Source: Gemmatimonadota bacterium
Lineage (GTDB): Bacteria; Gemmatimonadota; Gemmatimonadetes; Longimicrobiales; Gaopeijiaceae
NCBI GenBank assembly: GCA_040882465.1
Contig: JBBEBG010000029.1
Span: 22,759-86,758 of the forward strand
Length of the DNA stretch: 64,000 nucleotides
Direction: 5' to 3'
Numbering within the stretch: position 1 is the stretch's first letter; each line of letters begins with the position of its first letter. The notes under the pieces were generated by a model that made no database searches, was not told the DNA's origin, and saw nothing but the letters and a program-made list of their open reading frames with translations. The position numbers were made by a program, and so were the translations under genes. Below are positions 1 through 9,197 of the stretch, piece by piece.

Positions 1-1
1 T

Positions 2-655
2 GAAGTGCACCGCGCCTACCTCGGCGTGCAAATGCGTCCCGCCGACGCGGTGGACGCGGAATATTATGGGCTCCCGCGGACGACCGGCGTTCTGGTCCAG
101 GAAGTCCCAGCGAATGGCCCCGCCTCCGCGGCCGGACTCCAGCCCGAGGACGTGATCGTCGCGGTGGACGGAGAGGATATCGAGCGCTCCGCTCAGCTCC
201 AGTCGCTCATCGCACAAAAGCGGCCGGGCGACGAGGTCAGGGTTCGCTTTTACCGGGGCGGACGCGTACAGGAACTCGATATCCGCCTCGGCGAGGCACC
301 ACTCCAGCCGCGCGTGGCGCAGGTTCCGGCCGCGACACCGACTGTGCCGGCCTTGCTCGGTTTGGAATTTCGGCCGCTCGACGCCGCGGCGGCGCAGGAG
401 CTCGGGTACTCCGGCCCGGGAGGCGTCGTCATCGGCTCGGTGAGCCCGGCGGGTCCCGCCGTTCGCCAGGGAATCACGGGCGGGGAGAAGGTCCTCCAGA
501 TCGGGCGCGCGCGCGCCGGCGATCGAGAGCCGGTAAACTCGCTGGAAGACGTGAACCGGATCCTCGGAGACCTCGGCCGCGGCGAGATCGTGTCGCTCCA
601 GCTCCAGCGCCCGGACGTCAACCCCTTTGTGGTCAACTTGCGCGTCCCGGAGTAG
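2..655 (+). CDS. HtrA/DegQ-type serine protease, C-terminal part with two PDZ domains (5' truncated by window)
   Basis: The reading frame is open from the first bases of the window, so the gene starts upstream. What is visible is about 217 residues containing two PDZ domains. The first (roughly residues 1-95) begins with RAYLGVQMRP, like the junction between protease and PDZ1 in DegP/DegQ, and has the loop GVLVQEVPANGPASAAGLQP. The second (roughly 115-216) begins LLGLEFRPL and has SVSPAGPAVRQGI. The trypsin-like catalytic domain is not in view, so the assignment to the periplasmic HtrA family rests on the tandem PDZ layout and the linker motif. Expected role: periplasmic protease/chaperone for misfolded envelope proteins. 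A different PDZ-carrying protease cannot be excluded. Confidence 0.75.
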   Translation, partial: EVHRAYLGVQMRPADAVDAEYYGLPRTTGVLVQEVPANGPASAAGLQPEDVIVAVDGEDIERSAQLQSLIAQKRPGDEVRVRFYRGGRVQELDIRLGEAPLQPRVAQVPAATPTVPALLGLEFRPLDAAAAQELGYSGPGGVVIGSVSPAGPAVRQGITGGEKVLQIGRARAGDREPVNSLEDVNRILGDLGRGEIVSLQLQRPDVNPFVVNLRVPE

Positions 656-693
656 TCCGGATCGGCAGGCAGTCCCGGAACGTTCTCCCCGCC

Positions 694-744
694 GGCGCCC
701 GGGGGGGGGGGGCCCCCCCCCCCCCCCCCGCCCCCGCGCCTTTA
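694..744 (+). terminator. Hairpin with G12/C17 homopolymer arms, terminator-like
   Basis: A run of 12 G (701-712) is followed directly by 17 C (713-729), flanked by ggcgc (694-698) and gcgcc (736-740), then tttatt. On the RNA this would fold into a very stable GC hairpin followed by a short U-rich stretch, placed 38 bases after the PDZ gene stop and before the tRNA. It fits an intrinsic terminator. The homopolymer length may be wrong, because such tracts are prone to slippage and to sequencing or assembly error. Confidence 0.45.
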
Positions 745-803
745 TTCCCCCCCCGGCGCACGGTTATCTTTTTCCCTGGCGCGGCCTTGGCGCTGACCGA
801 AAC

Positions 804-886
804 GCGAAAGTGGCGGAACTGGCAGACGCGCGAGACTTAGGATCTCGTGGCCTTGGGCCGTGGGGGTTCGAGTCCCCCCTTTCGCA
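804..886 (+). tRNA. tRNA-Leu (anticodon UAG)
   Basis: The acceptor stem GCGAAAG (804-810) pairs with CTTTCGC (879-885), followed by discriminator A. The anticodon stem CGAGA/TCTCG encloses the loop CTTAGGA, giving anticodon TAG (UAG, reads CUA/CUN leucine codons). The T arm GGGGG-TTCGAGT-CCCCC is perfect. The long variable arm between the anticodon and T arms is expected for a class II tRNA such as Leu. No CCA is encoded. It lies 41 bases upstream of tig. Confidence 0.95.
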
Positions 887-927
887 CTCTTCCGTTCGGC
901 GGCCGTTCACCCCTGATCCGGACCGTG

Positions 928-2193
928 ATGGCGATCGACGTGTCGAGGCTTCGGGTGTCTGTGGAGGAAGGGGAGCGCTGGCGGCGCACCCTCCGCATCA
1001 CCGTGCCCTCGGAGATCGTTCAGGCGGAGCGTCGGGCCGCGATGAAGAAGCTCTCGTCGGGTCTCAAGCTCCCTGGCTTCCGGGCGGGCAAGGTCCCTGA
1101 GGCCGTATTGGAGAAACGCTTCGGCCCGGCCGTCGAGCAGGAGCTCCTCGACCGGGTAATCGGCGAAGCGTATCGAAGCGCCCTGCGCGAGCAGGCTCTC
1201 CGTCCCATCAGCGACGGCGAAGTCGGCGAGGTGGAATACCAGCCCCAGGCCGACCTCACCTTCCGGATCTCCTTCGACGTGGCCCCGGTGGTGAAGCTCG
1301 CGCGACTGGGCGGGTTCAAGGTCGAACGCCCTTCCCTCCCCGTTCCCGACGAAGACGTGGACAAGGTGCTCGAGCGGATCCGAGAGCAGAAGGGAACCTG
1401 GGTCCCGGTCGAAGAGGAAGGGACCCCGAGCACGGGCGAGCGTGTGAGCGTCCGGATCGAGAGGCTCGACGCGGAAGGGGAAGAGCCCCGGCGTTACGAA
1501 TTCGTCCTGGGCCAGGGAGAGGCGATCCCCGAGGTCGAGGGCGCGATCGGCTCTCTCGCCGTGGGGAGTTCGGGTGAGTTTATGATTCACATCCCCGCCG
1601 ACTCGGGCCCAGAGGCCGCTTCGGCGGAGGAACGCCGCCTCCGGATTAACCTGGACGGACGCCAGCGCCTCGAGCTTCCTCCCCTGGACGACGCCCTCGC
1701 GAAGGCCGCGGGCGAGTTTCAAACCCTGGAAGAGCTCCGCTCCCGCGTTCGGGAAGACCTCCTCTCGGAGGCGAAGAGAGAAGAAGAGGCGCGGCTGAGG
1801 GCCCTCCTCGTGGAGCAGATCGTCGCCGCGAATCCCTTCGAGGTTCCGGAATCCATGGTGGACCAATTCGTTCGCTCGGCCCTCGGAGATCCCAAGGAGG
1901 TCCCGGAAGAGCGCTTCGCCGAGGTGAAGGAACAGCTTCGCCCACGGGCGATCCAGGCGGTGAAGCGCTTCCTCGTCGTGAACGAGGTCTCGGAGAGCCG
2001 TGGCCTCCGGGCCACGGAGGAAGAGGTGGACGCGCGAATCGAGGAGCTCGCGAACAAGGGCCGCACAAACCCGTCCGACCTTTACGCCCGCCTCCAGAAA
2101 GCCGGGCATCTCGAGCAACTCGAGCGGGAGATCACCGAACGCAAAGTCTTCGACTTCCTCAAGGGGGAGTCCAACCTCGTCGAGGCCGCCTGA
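928..2193 (+). CDS. tig: Trigger factor, ribosome-associated chaperone/prolyl isomerase
   Basis: The protein has 421 residues, close to the usual 430. The N-terminal ribosome-binding domain carries the signature GLKLPGFRAGKVP (the GFRxGKxP loop that docks on L23). A central FKBP-type isomerase segment follows (GERVSVRIERLDAEG, VLGQGEAIPEVE), then the helical C-terminal chaperone arms. The frame extends back into the tRNA gene, so the start is placed at the ATG at 928, where the typical N-terminus begins. It heads the cluster tig-clpP-clpX-lon, an arrangement found in many bacteria that couples folding with cytosolic proteolysis. Confidence 0.95.
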   Translation: MAIDVSRLRVSVEEGERWRRTLRITVPSEIVQAERRAAMKKLSSGLKLPGFRAGKVPEAVLEKRFGPAVEQELLDRVIGEAYRSALREQALRPISDGEVGEVEYQPQADLTFRISFDVAPVVKLARLGGFKVERPSLPVPDEDVDKVLERIREQKGTWVPVEEEGTPSTGERVSVRIERLDAEGEEPRRYEFVLGQGEAIPEVEGAIGSLAVGSSGEFMIHIPADSGPEAASAEERRLRINLDGRQRLELPPLDDALAKAAGEFQTLEELRSRVREDLLSEAKREEEARLRALLVEQIVAANPFEVPESMVDQFVRSALGDPKEVPEERFAEVKEQLRPRAIQAVKRFLVVNEVSESRGLRATEEEVDARIEELANKGRTNPSDLYARLQKAGHLEQLEREITERKVFDFLKGESNLVEAA

Positions 2194-2245
2194 GCGGAGG
2201 CCGCCGGCCTCCCGGGTTGCCTGAAGAAAACAACGGACACACCGG

Positions 2246-2881
2246 ATGCCGATTTATCCCCCCTATGTGATCGAGCGGACGAGCCGCGGCGAGAGAAGTT
2301 ATGACATCTTCTCGCGGCTCCTCATGGACCGGATTGTTTTCCTCGGAAGCCCCGTGGACGACACCGTCGCGAATATCATCATCGCCCAGCTCCTTTTCCT
2401 CGATGCGGATGATCCCGAGCGCGACATCTACCTATACGTCAACTCCCCCGGGGGGAGCGTCTACGCGGGACTCGCGATTTACGACACGATGCAGCACCTA
2501 CGCGCCCCCGTCGCCACGTTCTGTGTCGGAATGGCGGCATCCATGGGCGCGGTTCTCCTCGCCGGGGGCGCGGACGGAAAACGAAGCGCCCTCCCGAATT
2601 CCCGAATCCTCATTCACCAGCCTTCGTCGGGCTACCAGGGGACCGCCGCGGACATCGAGATCGCCGCGAAAGAGGTCCTCAGCATCCGCGAGCGGCTGAA
2701 CCAGATCCTCGCGCACCACACCGGCCAGACCACGGCGAAGATCGCCGACGATGTGGACCGCGACTATTTCATGAGCCCGGAGGACGCCAAGGCCTACGGC
2801 CTGATCGATCGAGTCCTGGCACACCGGGACGAAGTCGGAAAACCTCGTGACACGGAGGAAGGTGCCGCCGGAGGTTCGTGA
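2246..2881 (+). CDS. clpP: ATP-dependent Clp protease proteolytic subunit
   Basis: The protein has 211 residues. The catalytic triad is visible: Ser99 in GMAASMGA, His124 in [11 protein letters not shown], and Asp173 in [11 protein letters not shown]. The motifs YVNSPGGSV (oxyanion loop) and the C-terminal AYGLIDRVL are standard. It forms the double-heptameric chamber that degrades substrates fed by ClpX, encoded 45 bases downstream. A short N-terminal segment precedes the IGF-loop region, so little or no propeptide is expected. It is transcribed with tig, clpX and lon, to judge by spacings of about 50 bases. Confidence 0.97.
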   Translation: MPIYPPYVIERTSRGERSYDIFSRLLMDRIVFLGSPVDDTVANIIIAQLLFLDADDPERDIYLYVNSPGGSVYAGLAIYDTMQHLRAPVATFCVGMAASMGAVLLAGGADGKRSALPNSRILIHQPSSGYQGTAADIEIAAKEVLSIRERLNQILAHHTGQTTAKIADDVDRDYFMSPEDAKAYGLIDRVLAHRDEVGKPRDTEEGAAGGS

Positions 2882-2926
2882 TCCGGAGCATCCCCAACCG
2901 CGCGACCGGAGAACGGAAGGGAGCCC

Positions 2927-4183
2927 ATGTCCACTGACAAGCACCTGCGCTGCAGCTTCTGCGGGAAGTCCAAGGACTCGGTCCGGAAGTTCATCTCGGG
3001 CCCCAGCGTCTACATCTGCAACGAGTGCGTCGCGCTCTGCAACGAGATCCTGGCAGAGGAAGAGGAGCGGATCGCGCCCGAAGCGGCAGTCCGGACGCTG
3101 ACCCCGCGCGAAATCAAGGATACGTTGGACGAGTACGTGATCGGACAGGACGACGCGAAGAAGGCTCTCTCCGTCGCCGTTTACAATCACTACAAGCGGG
3201 TGAACCACCAGGGGATGCTGGACGATGTGGAGGTCGAGAAGGCGAATATCCTCCTCCTCGGCGCCACCGGTGTCGGCAAGACCCTCCTCGCTCAGACGCT
3301 CGCGCGCACCCTGAATGTCCCCTTCACGATCGCGGACGCAACGACGCTCACCGAAGCCGGATACGTCGGCGAAGATGTGGAAAACATCCTCGTGCGGCTC
3401 CTCCAGGCGGCGGACTACAACGTCACCGAGTGCCAGCGAGGGATCATCTACATCGACGAGATCGACAAGATCTCGCGGAAGTCGGAGAACCCCTCGATCA
3501 CACGGGACGTCTCGGGCGAAGGTGTGCAGCAGGCCCTCCTCAAGATCCTCGAAGGGACCGTCGCTTCCGTTCCCCCGCAGGGCGGACGGAAACATCCCCA
3601 GCAGGAATACATCCAGATTGACACGCGGAACATTCTCTTCATCTGCGGCGGCGCCTTCGACGGGCTCGAGAAGATCGTGGAGGGGAGAATTGGACAGCGC
3701 CGGATCGGCTTCGGAAAAGTGGTATCGGAGGGCGAGGAAGAGATGCCCGAGGTGGACCGCGAGTTCCTCCTCGCCCACACCGAGCCCGAGGATCTCCAGC
3801 GTTTCGGTCTCATTCCCGAGCTCGTAGGCAGGCTCCCGGTGACCGTGGCGCTGGAGGAGCTGGACGAAGAGGCGCTCGTGCGGATCCTTCAGGAGCCTAA
3901 GAACGCCCTCATCAAGCAATACACGAAGATGCTCGCGCTCGAGGGAATCGGCCTCACCTTCGACCCCGAGGCCATACGCGCCGTGGCCCGCAAGGCGCTG
4001 AAGCGCGGAACGGGGGCACGAGGGCTCCGCGCCGTGATCGAGTCCATCATGCGGGAGGTGATGTTCGACGCCCCCTCGCGCGAGGACATTCGGGAGGTCG
4101 TGGTGACACCCGAAGCCGTCGAAAAGGGGATCACTCCCCTCCTCGTCTTCCACAATGAACCGAAAAAGAAGAAGGAGGCGTGA
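2927..4183 (+). CDS. clpX: ClpX, AAA+ unfoldase subunit of ClpXP
   Basis: The protein has 418 residues. The N-terminal zinc-binding domain has Cys9, Cys12, Cys31 and Cys34 (CSFCGK, YICNECV). The Walker A motif is GATGVGKT at about 112-119, and Walker B is IIYIDEIDK. Pore and sensor motifs are typical: GYVGEDVEN, and [12 protein letters not shown] as sensor 2. The segment [11 protein letters not shown] is the region that carries the ClpP-binding IGF/L-type loop in this family. ClpX recognises tagged or disordered substrates, unfolds them with ATP and feeds them to ClpP. It lies between clpP and lon in one operon. Confidence 0.97.
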   Translation: MSTDKHLRCSFCGKSKDSVRKFISGPSVYICNECVALCNEILAEEEERIAPEAAVRTLTPREIKDTLDEYVIGQDDAKKALSVAVYNHYKRVNHQGMLDDVEVEKANILLLGATGVGKTLLAQTLARTLNVPFTIADATTLTEAGYVGEDVENILVRLLQAADYNVTECQRGIIYIDEIDKISRKSENPSITRDVSGEGVQQALLKILEGTVASVPPQGGRKHPQQEYIQIDTRNILFICGGAFDGLEKIVEGRIGQRRIGFGKVVSEGEEEMPEVDREFLLAHTEPEDLQRFGLIPELVGRLPVTVALEELDEEALVRILQEPKNALIKQYTKMLALEGIGLTFDPEAIRAVARKALKRGTGARGLRAVIESIMREVMFDAPSREDIREVVVTPEAVEKGITPLLVFHNEPKKKKEA

Positions 4184-4235
4184 CCTCGGCGCCAGGACTG
4201 GACAGACGTAGCAAGGAACTCTTCATGAGGCACCG

Positions 4236-6677
4236 ATGGACGACGTGACGTCCACGTCACCCCCTCCGGCGCTCCCCGAGCGCCTTCCCACTCTCGCGCT
4301 CCGCGATCTCGTCTTCTTCCCCTCGATGGTCCTCCCCCTCCTCGTGGGGCGCGCTCCGTCCGTGGCGGCTCTGGAAGAGGCGACGAAGGGCGACGGAGAC
4401 GGTCTACTCTTGCTGCTGGCCCAGCGAGATCCGGGTGCGGAGGATCCGACTCCGTCCGAGCTCTATCGGGTCGGAACGGTGGCGCGCGTCGTGCAATCCA
4501 CTCCCCTTGCCGACGGGACCTGCCGCGTCGTGTTCGAGGGGCTCCTGCGCGCGCGTGTTCGGGAATTCCAAGCCGGGCCGGGACCACTCCACGCGGAGGT
4601 TATACCCCTCACCTATCCGGACGCCGCGGGGTCGGGCGGGCCACAAGGTCAGGCCATCGTCCGCCGGGTCGAACGCATCTTTCGCGAATACGTCCACCTC
4701 CACCCCGACCTCCCCTCCGATCTCGCGAGCTTCCTCGCCGACATCGGGGCGCCGCCGCGGGCTGCCCACATGGTCGCGGGACACTTGCTCGTAGGGGCGC
4801 CCGAGAAGCAGGCCCTTCTCGAAGAGGAGACGCTCGAAGGACTCTTCGCCCTCCTTCTCCAACTCCTCGAGCGCGAAGTCGAGATCCTCCAGATCGAGAA
4901 TCAACTCGACCAGGAGATGCGGCGGAAGATGGACGACGACCGTCGCCAGCACTACCTCACGGAACAGCTCAGGGCGATTCAGAAGGAGTTGGGGTCGGGG
5001 AGCCCCGAATGGGAGGACCTGGAAGCGACGCTCGCCGCCGCTTCTTTGCCCGAAGCCGCGCGGGAGCGCGCGGAGCGGGAATTCGAGCGGCTCCAGCGGA
5101 TGAACCCAGTCGCCCCCGAGGCCACCGTGATTCGCTCCTACCTCGAATGGATTCTCTCCCTCCCGTGGAACGAGCGCACCCGCGACAACCCCGACGTGGC
5201 CCATGCGCGCGCGGTCCTCGAGGAGGCCCATTTCGGCCTCGACGAAGTCAAGGACCGGATCCTCGATCACATCGCGGTCCTCTCCCTCGTCGGTGAGCTC
5301 CAGGGTCCGATCCTCTGCCTCGTCGGACCCCCGGGCGTCGGAAAGACCTCCCTCGGGCGAAGTATCGCCCGGGCGCTGGACCGCCGCTTCGTCCGAGTCG
5401 CGTTGGGGGGCGTGCGCGACGAGGCCGAAATCCGTGGGCACCGGCGGACCTATGTGGGAAGCCTTCCCGGGCGGATCCTGCAGGGAATCCGTCGCGCCAA
5501 GAGCCGGAATCCGGTTTTCCTCCTCGACGAGGTGGATAAGTTGACCAAAGACGGGCACGGCGACCCGTCCGCCGCTCTCCTCGAAGTCCTCGATCCCGAG
5601 CAGAACCGCACCTTCCAAGACCATTATCTGGAGCTCGAGTTCGACCTCTCCGAGGTCTTATTCGTAGCGACCGCGAATACGTTGGTCGGCATCCCGGATC
5701 CCCTTCGGGATCGGATGGAGGTCATTCGCATTCCAGGCTACCTGGACACCGAGAAGCGCAGCATCGCGGCCCAGTTCCTGATTCCCGAGCAGCTTCGGCG
5801 GCATGGGCTGGAGCCGGAGAGGATCACGATCCCCGGCGACGTGGTGGGTCGCATCGTCGAAGATTACACGCGAGAGGCAGGTGTGAGGGAACTCGACCGC
5901 CTTCTCGCGCGGATCGCGCGAAAACAGGCGAGGCGGCTCGCCGAGGGCCACATCTCTCCGGGAGAGGCGGTGCGCATCGAGTCGTCGCACCTCGGCGATC
6001 TCCTCGGGCCCCCCAAGCACCTCAAGACCGGCCTGGACGGCGGCATCGAACGGATAGGGATCGCGACGGGGCTCGCCTGGACGACCGCCGGCGGCGAAAT
6101 CCTGGAAGTCGAAGTCTCGGTCGTCCCCGGGTCGGGCCAGATCCAGCTCACGGGTACCCTCGGAGACGTGATGAAGGAGTCCGCGGTCGCGGCGGTCACC
6201 TACGCCCGGTCGCGCGCCCGGGAGCTCGGACTCCGAGCCCAATTCCACCGCGAGGTGGATCTTCACATCCACATCCCGGAGGGAGCGACTCCGAAAGACG
6301 GGCCCTCGGCGGGGATCACGATCGCATCCGCCCTCGTGTCGGCTCTCACCGGGACTCCCACCCGCCCGGACGTCGCGATGACCGGAGAGATCACGCTCCG
6401 CGGCCGCGTTCTCCCGATCGGGGGCCTCAAGGAAAAGGCAGTGGCGGCACTCAGGAACGGGATGCACACCGTGATCATTCCGGCGGGAAACGCCCCGGAG
6501 CTCGAGACCCTCCCCGCGGAAGTCCGGGAGCGCATCACCTTCCACGCCGTTGACCGGATGGACCAGGTCCTCGAACGGATCTTGGAAATCGTGCCCGGAA
6601 CAGGCTTCGCCACCGGGTCCCTCATGAGCGAGCTGGTCGGCGGCTCGGCGGATCCCGGCGCGCGGCTTTCGCAGTGA
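4236..6677 (+). CDS. lon: Lon protease (ATP-dependent, Ser/Lys dyad)
   Basis: The protein has 813 residues, the normal bacterial LonA length. The N-terminal substrate-binding domain begins LPTLALRDLVFFPSMVLPL. The AAA+ core has Walker A GPPGVGKT (364-371) and Walker B VFLLDEVDK. The proteolytic domain has the catalytic Ser691 in PKDGPSAG and Lys734 in GGLKEKA, 43 residues apart as in the family. It degrades damaged and regulatory proteins in the cytosol. The stop overlaps the GTG start of engB (GTGA), so the two are translationally coupled. Confidence 0.97.
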   Translation: MDDVTSTSPPPALPERLPTLALRDLVFFPSMVLPLLVGRAPSVAALEEATKGDGDGLLLLLAQRDPGAEDPTPSELYRVGTVARVVQSTPLADGTCRVVFEGLLRARVREFQAGPGPLHAEVIPLTYPDAAGSGGPQGQAIVRRVERIFREYVHLHPDLPSDLASFLADIGAPPRAAHMVAGHLLVGAPEKQALLEEETLEGLFALLLQLLEREVEILQIENQLDQEMRRKMDDDRRQHYLTEQLRAIQKELGSGSPEWEDLEATLAAASLPEAARERAEREFERLQRMNPVAPEATVIRSYLEWILSLPWNERTRDNPDVAHARAVLEEAHFGLDEVKDRILDHIAVLSLVGELQGPILCLVGPPGVGKTSLGRSIARALDRRFVRVALGGVRDEAEIRGHRRTYVGSLPGRILQGIRRAKSRNPVFLLDEVDKLTKDGHGDPSAALLEVLDPEQNRTFQDHYLELEFDLSEVLFVATANTLVGIPDPLRDRMEVIRIPGYLDTEKRSIAAQFLIPEQLRRHGLEPERITIPGDVVGRIVEDYTREAGVRELDRLLARIARKQARRLAEGHISPGEAVRIESSHLGDLLGPPKHLKTGLDGGIERIGIATGLAWTTAGGEILEVEVSVVPGSGQIQLTGTLGDVMKESAVAAVTYARSRARELGLRAQFHREVDLHIHIPEGATPKDGPSAGITIASALVSALTGTPTRPDVAMTGEITLRGRVLPIGGLKEKAVAALRNGMHTVIIPAGNAPELETLPAEVRERITFHAVDRMDQVLERILEIVPGTGFATGSLMSELVGGSADPGARLSQ

Positions 6678-7279
6678 AAATCCGGAGTGTCGAGTTTTCG
6701 GGGACCGTCATGGATCCCCGGGCAGCCTTTCCCGGCGATCTCCCTCAGGTGGCGTTTTCGGGGCGGTCGAATGTCGGAAAGTCCTCGCTCATCAACGTTC
6801 TTCTCGAACGAACGCAGAAGAAGATCGCACACGTCTCGGCCACGCCGGGAAAGACTCAGGGACTCAATTTCTACCGGGTGAACGCCCGGTTTTTCCTGGT
6901 GGACCTTCCCGGATTCGGTTTTGCCAAGGCCCCTTTCGCCGTGCGCGAGAGCTGGAAGAAGCTCGTGGAAGGGTACCTCGCACGGCCGGATGGCCCGAAG
7001 GCCGTGGTCCATCTGGTTGATATCCGGCGCGATCCGACCGAACATGATCTGGTGATGCTGGACTATCTCGCGGGGGTGGGGATCCCCGCTCTCGTCGTCC
7101 TCACCAAGATGGACAAGCTCACCAAGTCCCAGGGGAAGAAGCAGGTGACCGAGCTGACCGAAAAGCTGGGGCTGGATCCCGAGCAGATCGTCCCCTTTTC
7201 TTCGGTGACGCGCGAGGGGCGGGAGCCTCTCCTCGACGCGATCGCCTCCCTTCTCGGGCCGGGGAACGAGGCCGAGTGA
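6674..7279 (+). CDS. engB: Ribosome biogenesis GTP-binding protein EngB/YsxC
   Basis: The protein has 201 residues, with all GTPase motifs: G1 GRSNVGKS (30-37), G3 DLPGFGFA, G4 TKMDK, and G5 PFSSVTREG. The short length and the FAxAP(F)-like insert after G3 (FGFAKAPF) identify the EngB/YsxC/YihA family, which acts in late assembly of the 50S subunit. The start is a GTG overlapping the lon stop. The lon-engB linkage is conserved in many bacteria, including Bacillus (lonA-ysxC). Its own stop overlaps the GTG start of the next gene. Confidence 0.93.
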   Translation: MKIRSVEFSGTVMDPRAAFPGDLPQVAFSGRSNVGKSSLINVLLERTQKKIAHVSATPGKTQGLNFYRVNARFFLVDLPGFGFAKAPFAVRESWKKLVEGYLARPDGPKAVVHLVDIRRDPTEHDLVMLDYLAGVGIPALVVLTKMDKLTKSQGKKQVTELTEKLGLDPEQIVPFSSVTREGREPLLDAIASLLGPGNEAE

Positions 7280-7947
7280 TTCCGGCCCCGCGGCTCCGTT
7301 TCCTTCACCGGTGCGCCGCGATGCTGGCGGCCGCCGCGGGAGCGGGGTGTGGACTCCTTTTCCCGGGCAACCCGGACCCCGCGCCCGCTCGATCACCCTC
7401 GGCGGCCCTTCCCGCCGACCTGCCCCCCGACGCGGAAATTCCCGTGGGAATGGGGACGCTGCTTCAGGAGGAGATCTCCCTCGCTCTGCGCAGAGGAGAG
7501 CTCCAGATCCTCGTGACTCCCCTCGAAGAATCCATCGTCCGGCTTACGGCCCCCGACACCTACGAGCGACTTTCGGCACTCGGGCGGGGTTATCAGGACA
7601 TCTTCGTCGAACGGACCGGCTCAGCCGTACCCTTCGAGCTCTTCCTGGTCTCGCTATTCTCCGAGGCCGTGGAAGTCGCGTTTGAACCGGAAGCGCTGAA
7701 CCTTGTCAACCGCGCGCTTCGTTACCGCCCCGTGGACATCCGACCCCTGACCCCGGACTGGGACTCGCGGCGCGTCCTCCCCCGCCAGACCTCGATGGCC
7801 GTGTACGCCTTCCCGGGCGACCTCGACTTCCAGCGGCCGACGGAGGTGGAATACCAGGAAGTTAGAAGCCGCGAGTGGGAACGTGTCCTTCCGCTCCTCG
7901 AGCGGGAGCGGTCCCGACTGCGGTCGAGGACGCCAGCGCCGAACTGA
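7276..7947 (+). CDS. Predicted lipoprotein of unknown function
   Basis: The protein has 223 residues and a GTG start overlapping the engB stop. The N-terminus is a lipoprotein signal: basic RLRFLHR, then a hydrophobic alanine-rich stretch, then the lipobox AGAGC with Cys25. A Pro-rich linker follows, then a compact domain with EEISLALRRGELQILVTP and RGYQDIFVERTG. I do not recognise a family. The pattern of short beta strands plus a helix suggests a small periplasmic domain. It is the last gene of the tig-clp-lon-engB operon. Envelope location is the only confident statement. Confidence 0.6.
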   Translation: MIPAPRLRFLHRCAAMLAAAAGAGCGLLFPGNPDPAPARSPSAALPADLPPDAEIPVGMGTLLQEEISLALRRGELQILVTPLEESIVRLTAPDTYERLSALGRGYQDIFVERTGSAVPFELFLVSLFSEAVEVAFEPEALNLVNRALRYRPVDIRPLTPDWDSRRVLPRQTSMAVYAFPGDLDFQRPTEVEYQEVRSREWERVLPLLERERSRLRSRTPAPN

Positions 7948-8017
7948 CGGCAAGGCGATCGGGGCACCCTGGAACGACTGAGGGAAGCCCAATCCCCACA
8001 TCCCCTGCATGTTGCCG

Positions 8018-8032
8018 TGGCACGGAATTCGC
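8018..8032 (+). promoter_or_regulatory. Weak sigma-54-like element in the 230-base gap before the beta-helix gene
   Basis: TGG-CACGGAAT-TCGC matches the sigma-54 layout (TGG, eight bases, TTGC) with one mismatch in the -12 box (TCGC for TTGC). It lies about 146 bases upstream of the ATG at 8178. The rest of the gap 7948-8177 shows no gene, RNA or clear terminator. Support is weak, but the window encodes three sigma-54 activators. Confidence 0.25.
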
Positions 8033-8177
8033 GTGACAAGACGGGGCCGAAGCCCTGGTTACGCAGGAAATTCCGTCCCCATCGCATCCGTGCGACGGAA
8101 CAGATTCCCTGCTCGGGGTCAGGTCTTTCCGATGTTCACCGGGGGGGTCGGGGGATCATCGGTTGCGGGAGGCTTCC

Positions 8178-9197
8178 ATGCCCGGTCGGCGCCCGTTCTT
8201 CTCCTCGTTCGTGGTCCTCGCGACCGCGCTCCTCGCCCTCTCTTGCGACAGCGAGGGCGGGAGTCTTACGGACACGGGCAACGACGTGGCGACGGTGAGC
8301 GGCACCGGACTCGTCCTGGCCCTCAACGCTGGTCCTGCCACCATCCGCGCGACGAGCGAGGGAAAATCCGTGACGGCCGATATCACCGTCGTGGACGGCG
8401 GCTTCGTCGGACCGAGCGGCGGAACCATCATCGCCGCCGCCGGCACCGTCACTCTCGTCCTTCCTCCGGGCGCATTGGCGCAGGGAGCCGCGCTCACCGT
8501 GGCCCCGCTCGCCAATCCTCCGGTGCCCGCGAGCTTGATCCCGGGAACGGCCTTCAGCCTGGGACCGGGCGGAACGAACTTCGCCCAGCCGGTGACGGTG
8601 GGAATTCGGTACGAGCCCGGCAATCTTCCGGGGGGCGCGAATCCGGCTCTCTTCGTCGTGCATCGGTGGAATGGGACGACCTGGGCGCCCCTCGGCGGAA
8701 CAAACGTAGATCAGGGGACACGCCTGGTCTCCGGGCAGACCACCGCCTTCAGCCCCTTCGCCCTGATCCAGGTGGCGGTGCAGAATCCGGTCCCCACGCT
8801 CACGGCGCTCAACCCGACCAGCAAGATCGCGGGCGAGGCTGAATTCGTGCTGACGGTGACGGGATCGAACTTCGTGAATGGTGCCGAGATCCATTGGAAC
8901 GGAGTGGAAAAAGTCACACAATTCGGGTCGGGATCGCAGTTGACGGCAACGATTCCCGCCTCGGGCATCGCCCAGGCCGGGCAGGCGAATGTGACTATCT
9001 TCAACCCGGGTCCGGGAGGCGGGACCTCGGCGGCCCTTGATTTCACGATCCTCTCCGGCATGGGCGCGACGGTCACGGTGACGACTTCCTCGGACTCACA
9101 GGGTGGAGGCTGTTCCCTGCGCTCGGCGATCGAGGCGGCAAACACGAACGGTCCCGTTGACAGCTGTTCGGGGGGAAGCGGCGCCTTCGAACGATGA
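8178..9197 (+). CDS. Secreted IPT/Ig-fold lipoprotein, N-terminal part of a split beta-helix protein
   Basis: The product has 339 residues. A lipoprotein signal ends at LLALSC (Cys23). Next comes what looks like only the C-terminal half of a Big2-type Ig domain (ATVSGTGLV, ATIRATSEGKS). A ZU5/GAIN-like segment follows (VGPSGGTIIAAAGTVTLVLP, FALIQVA), then an IPT/TIG domain (PTLTALNPTSKIAGEAEFVL) and the start of a CSLREAI domain (GGCSLRSAIEAAN). It then stops abruptly. The next gene starts inside its stop codon in another frame and continues with the beta-helix rungs that normally follow CSLREAI. I read the two as one ancestral gene broken by a deletion/frameshift. The alternative start at TTG 8163 is less likely. 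Confidence 0.6.
   Translation: MPGRRPFFSSFVVLATALLALSCDSEGGSLTDTGNDVATVSGTGLVLALNAGPATIRATSEGKSVTADITVVDGGFVGPSGGTIIAAAGTVTLVLPPGALAQGAALTVAPLANPPVPASLIPGTAFSLGPGGTNFAQPVTVGIRYEPGNLPGGANPALFVVHRWNGTTWAPLGGTNVDQGTRLVSGQTTAFSPFALIQVAVQNPVPTLTALNPTSKIAGEAEFVLTVTGSNFVNGAEIHWNGVEKVTQFGSGSQLTATIPASGIAQAGQANVTIFNPGPGGGTSAALDFTILSGMGATVTVTTSSDSQGGGCSLRSAIEAANTNGPVDSCSGGSGAFER

Noticed and set aside
2498..4153. Long minus-strand open frame of 551 codons opposite clpP and clpX
   Set aside because: It is antisense to two certain genes and its translation shows only the codon-bias shadow of a GC-rich gene, with no domain.
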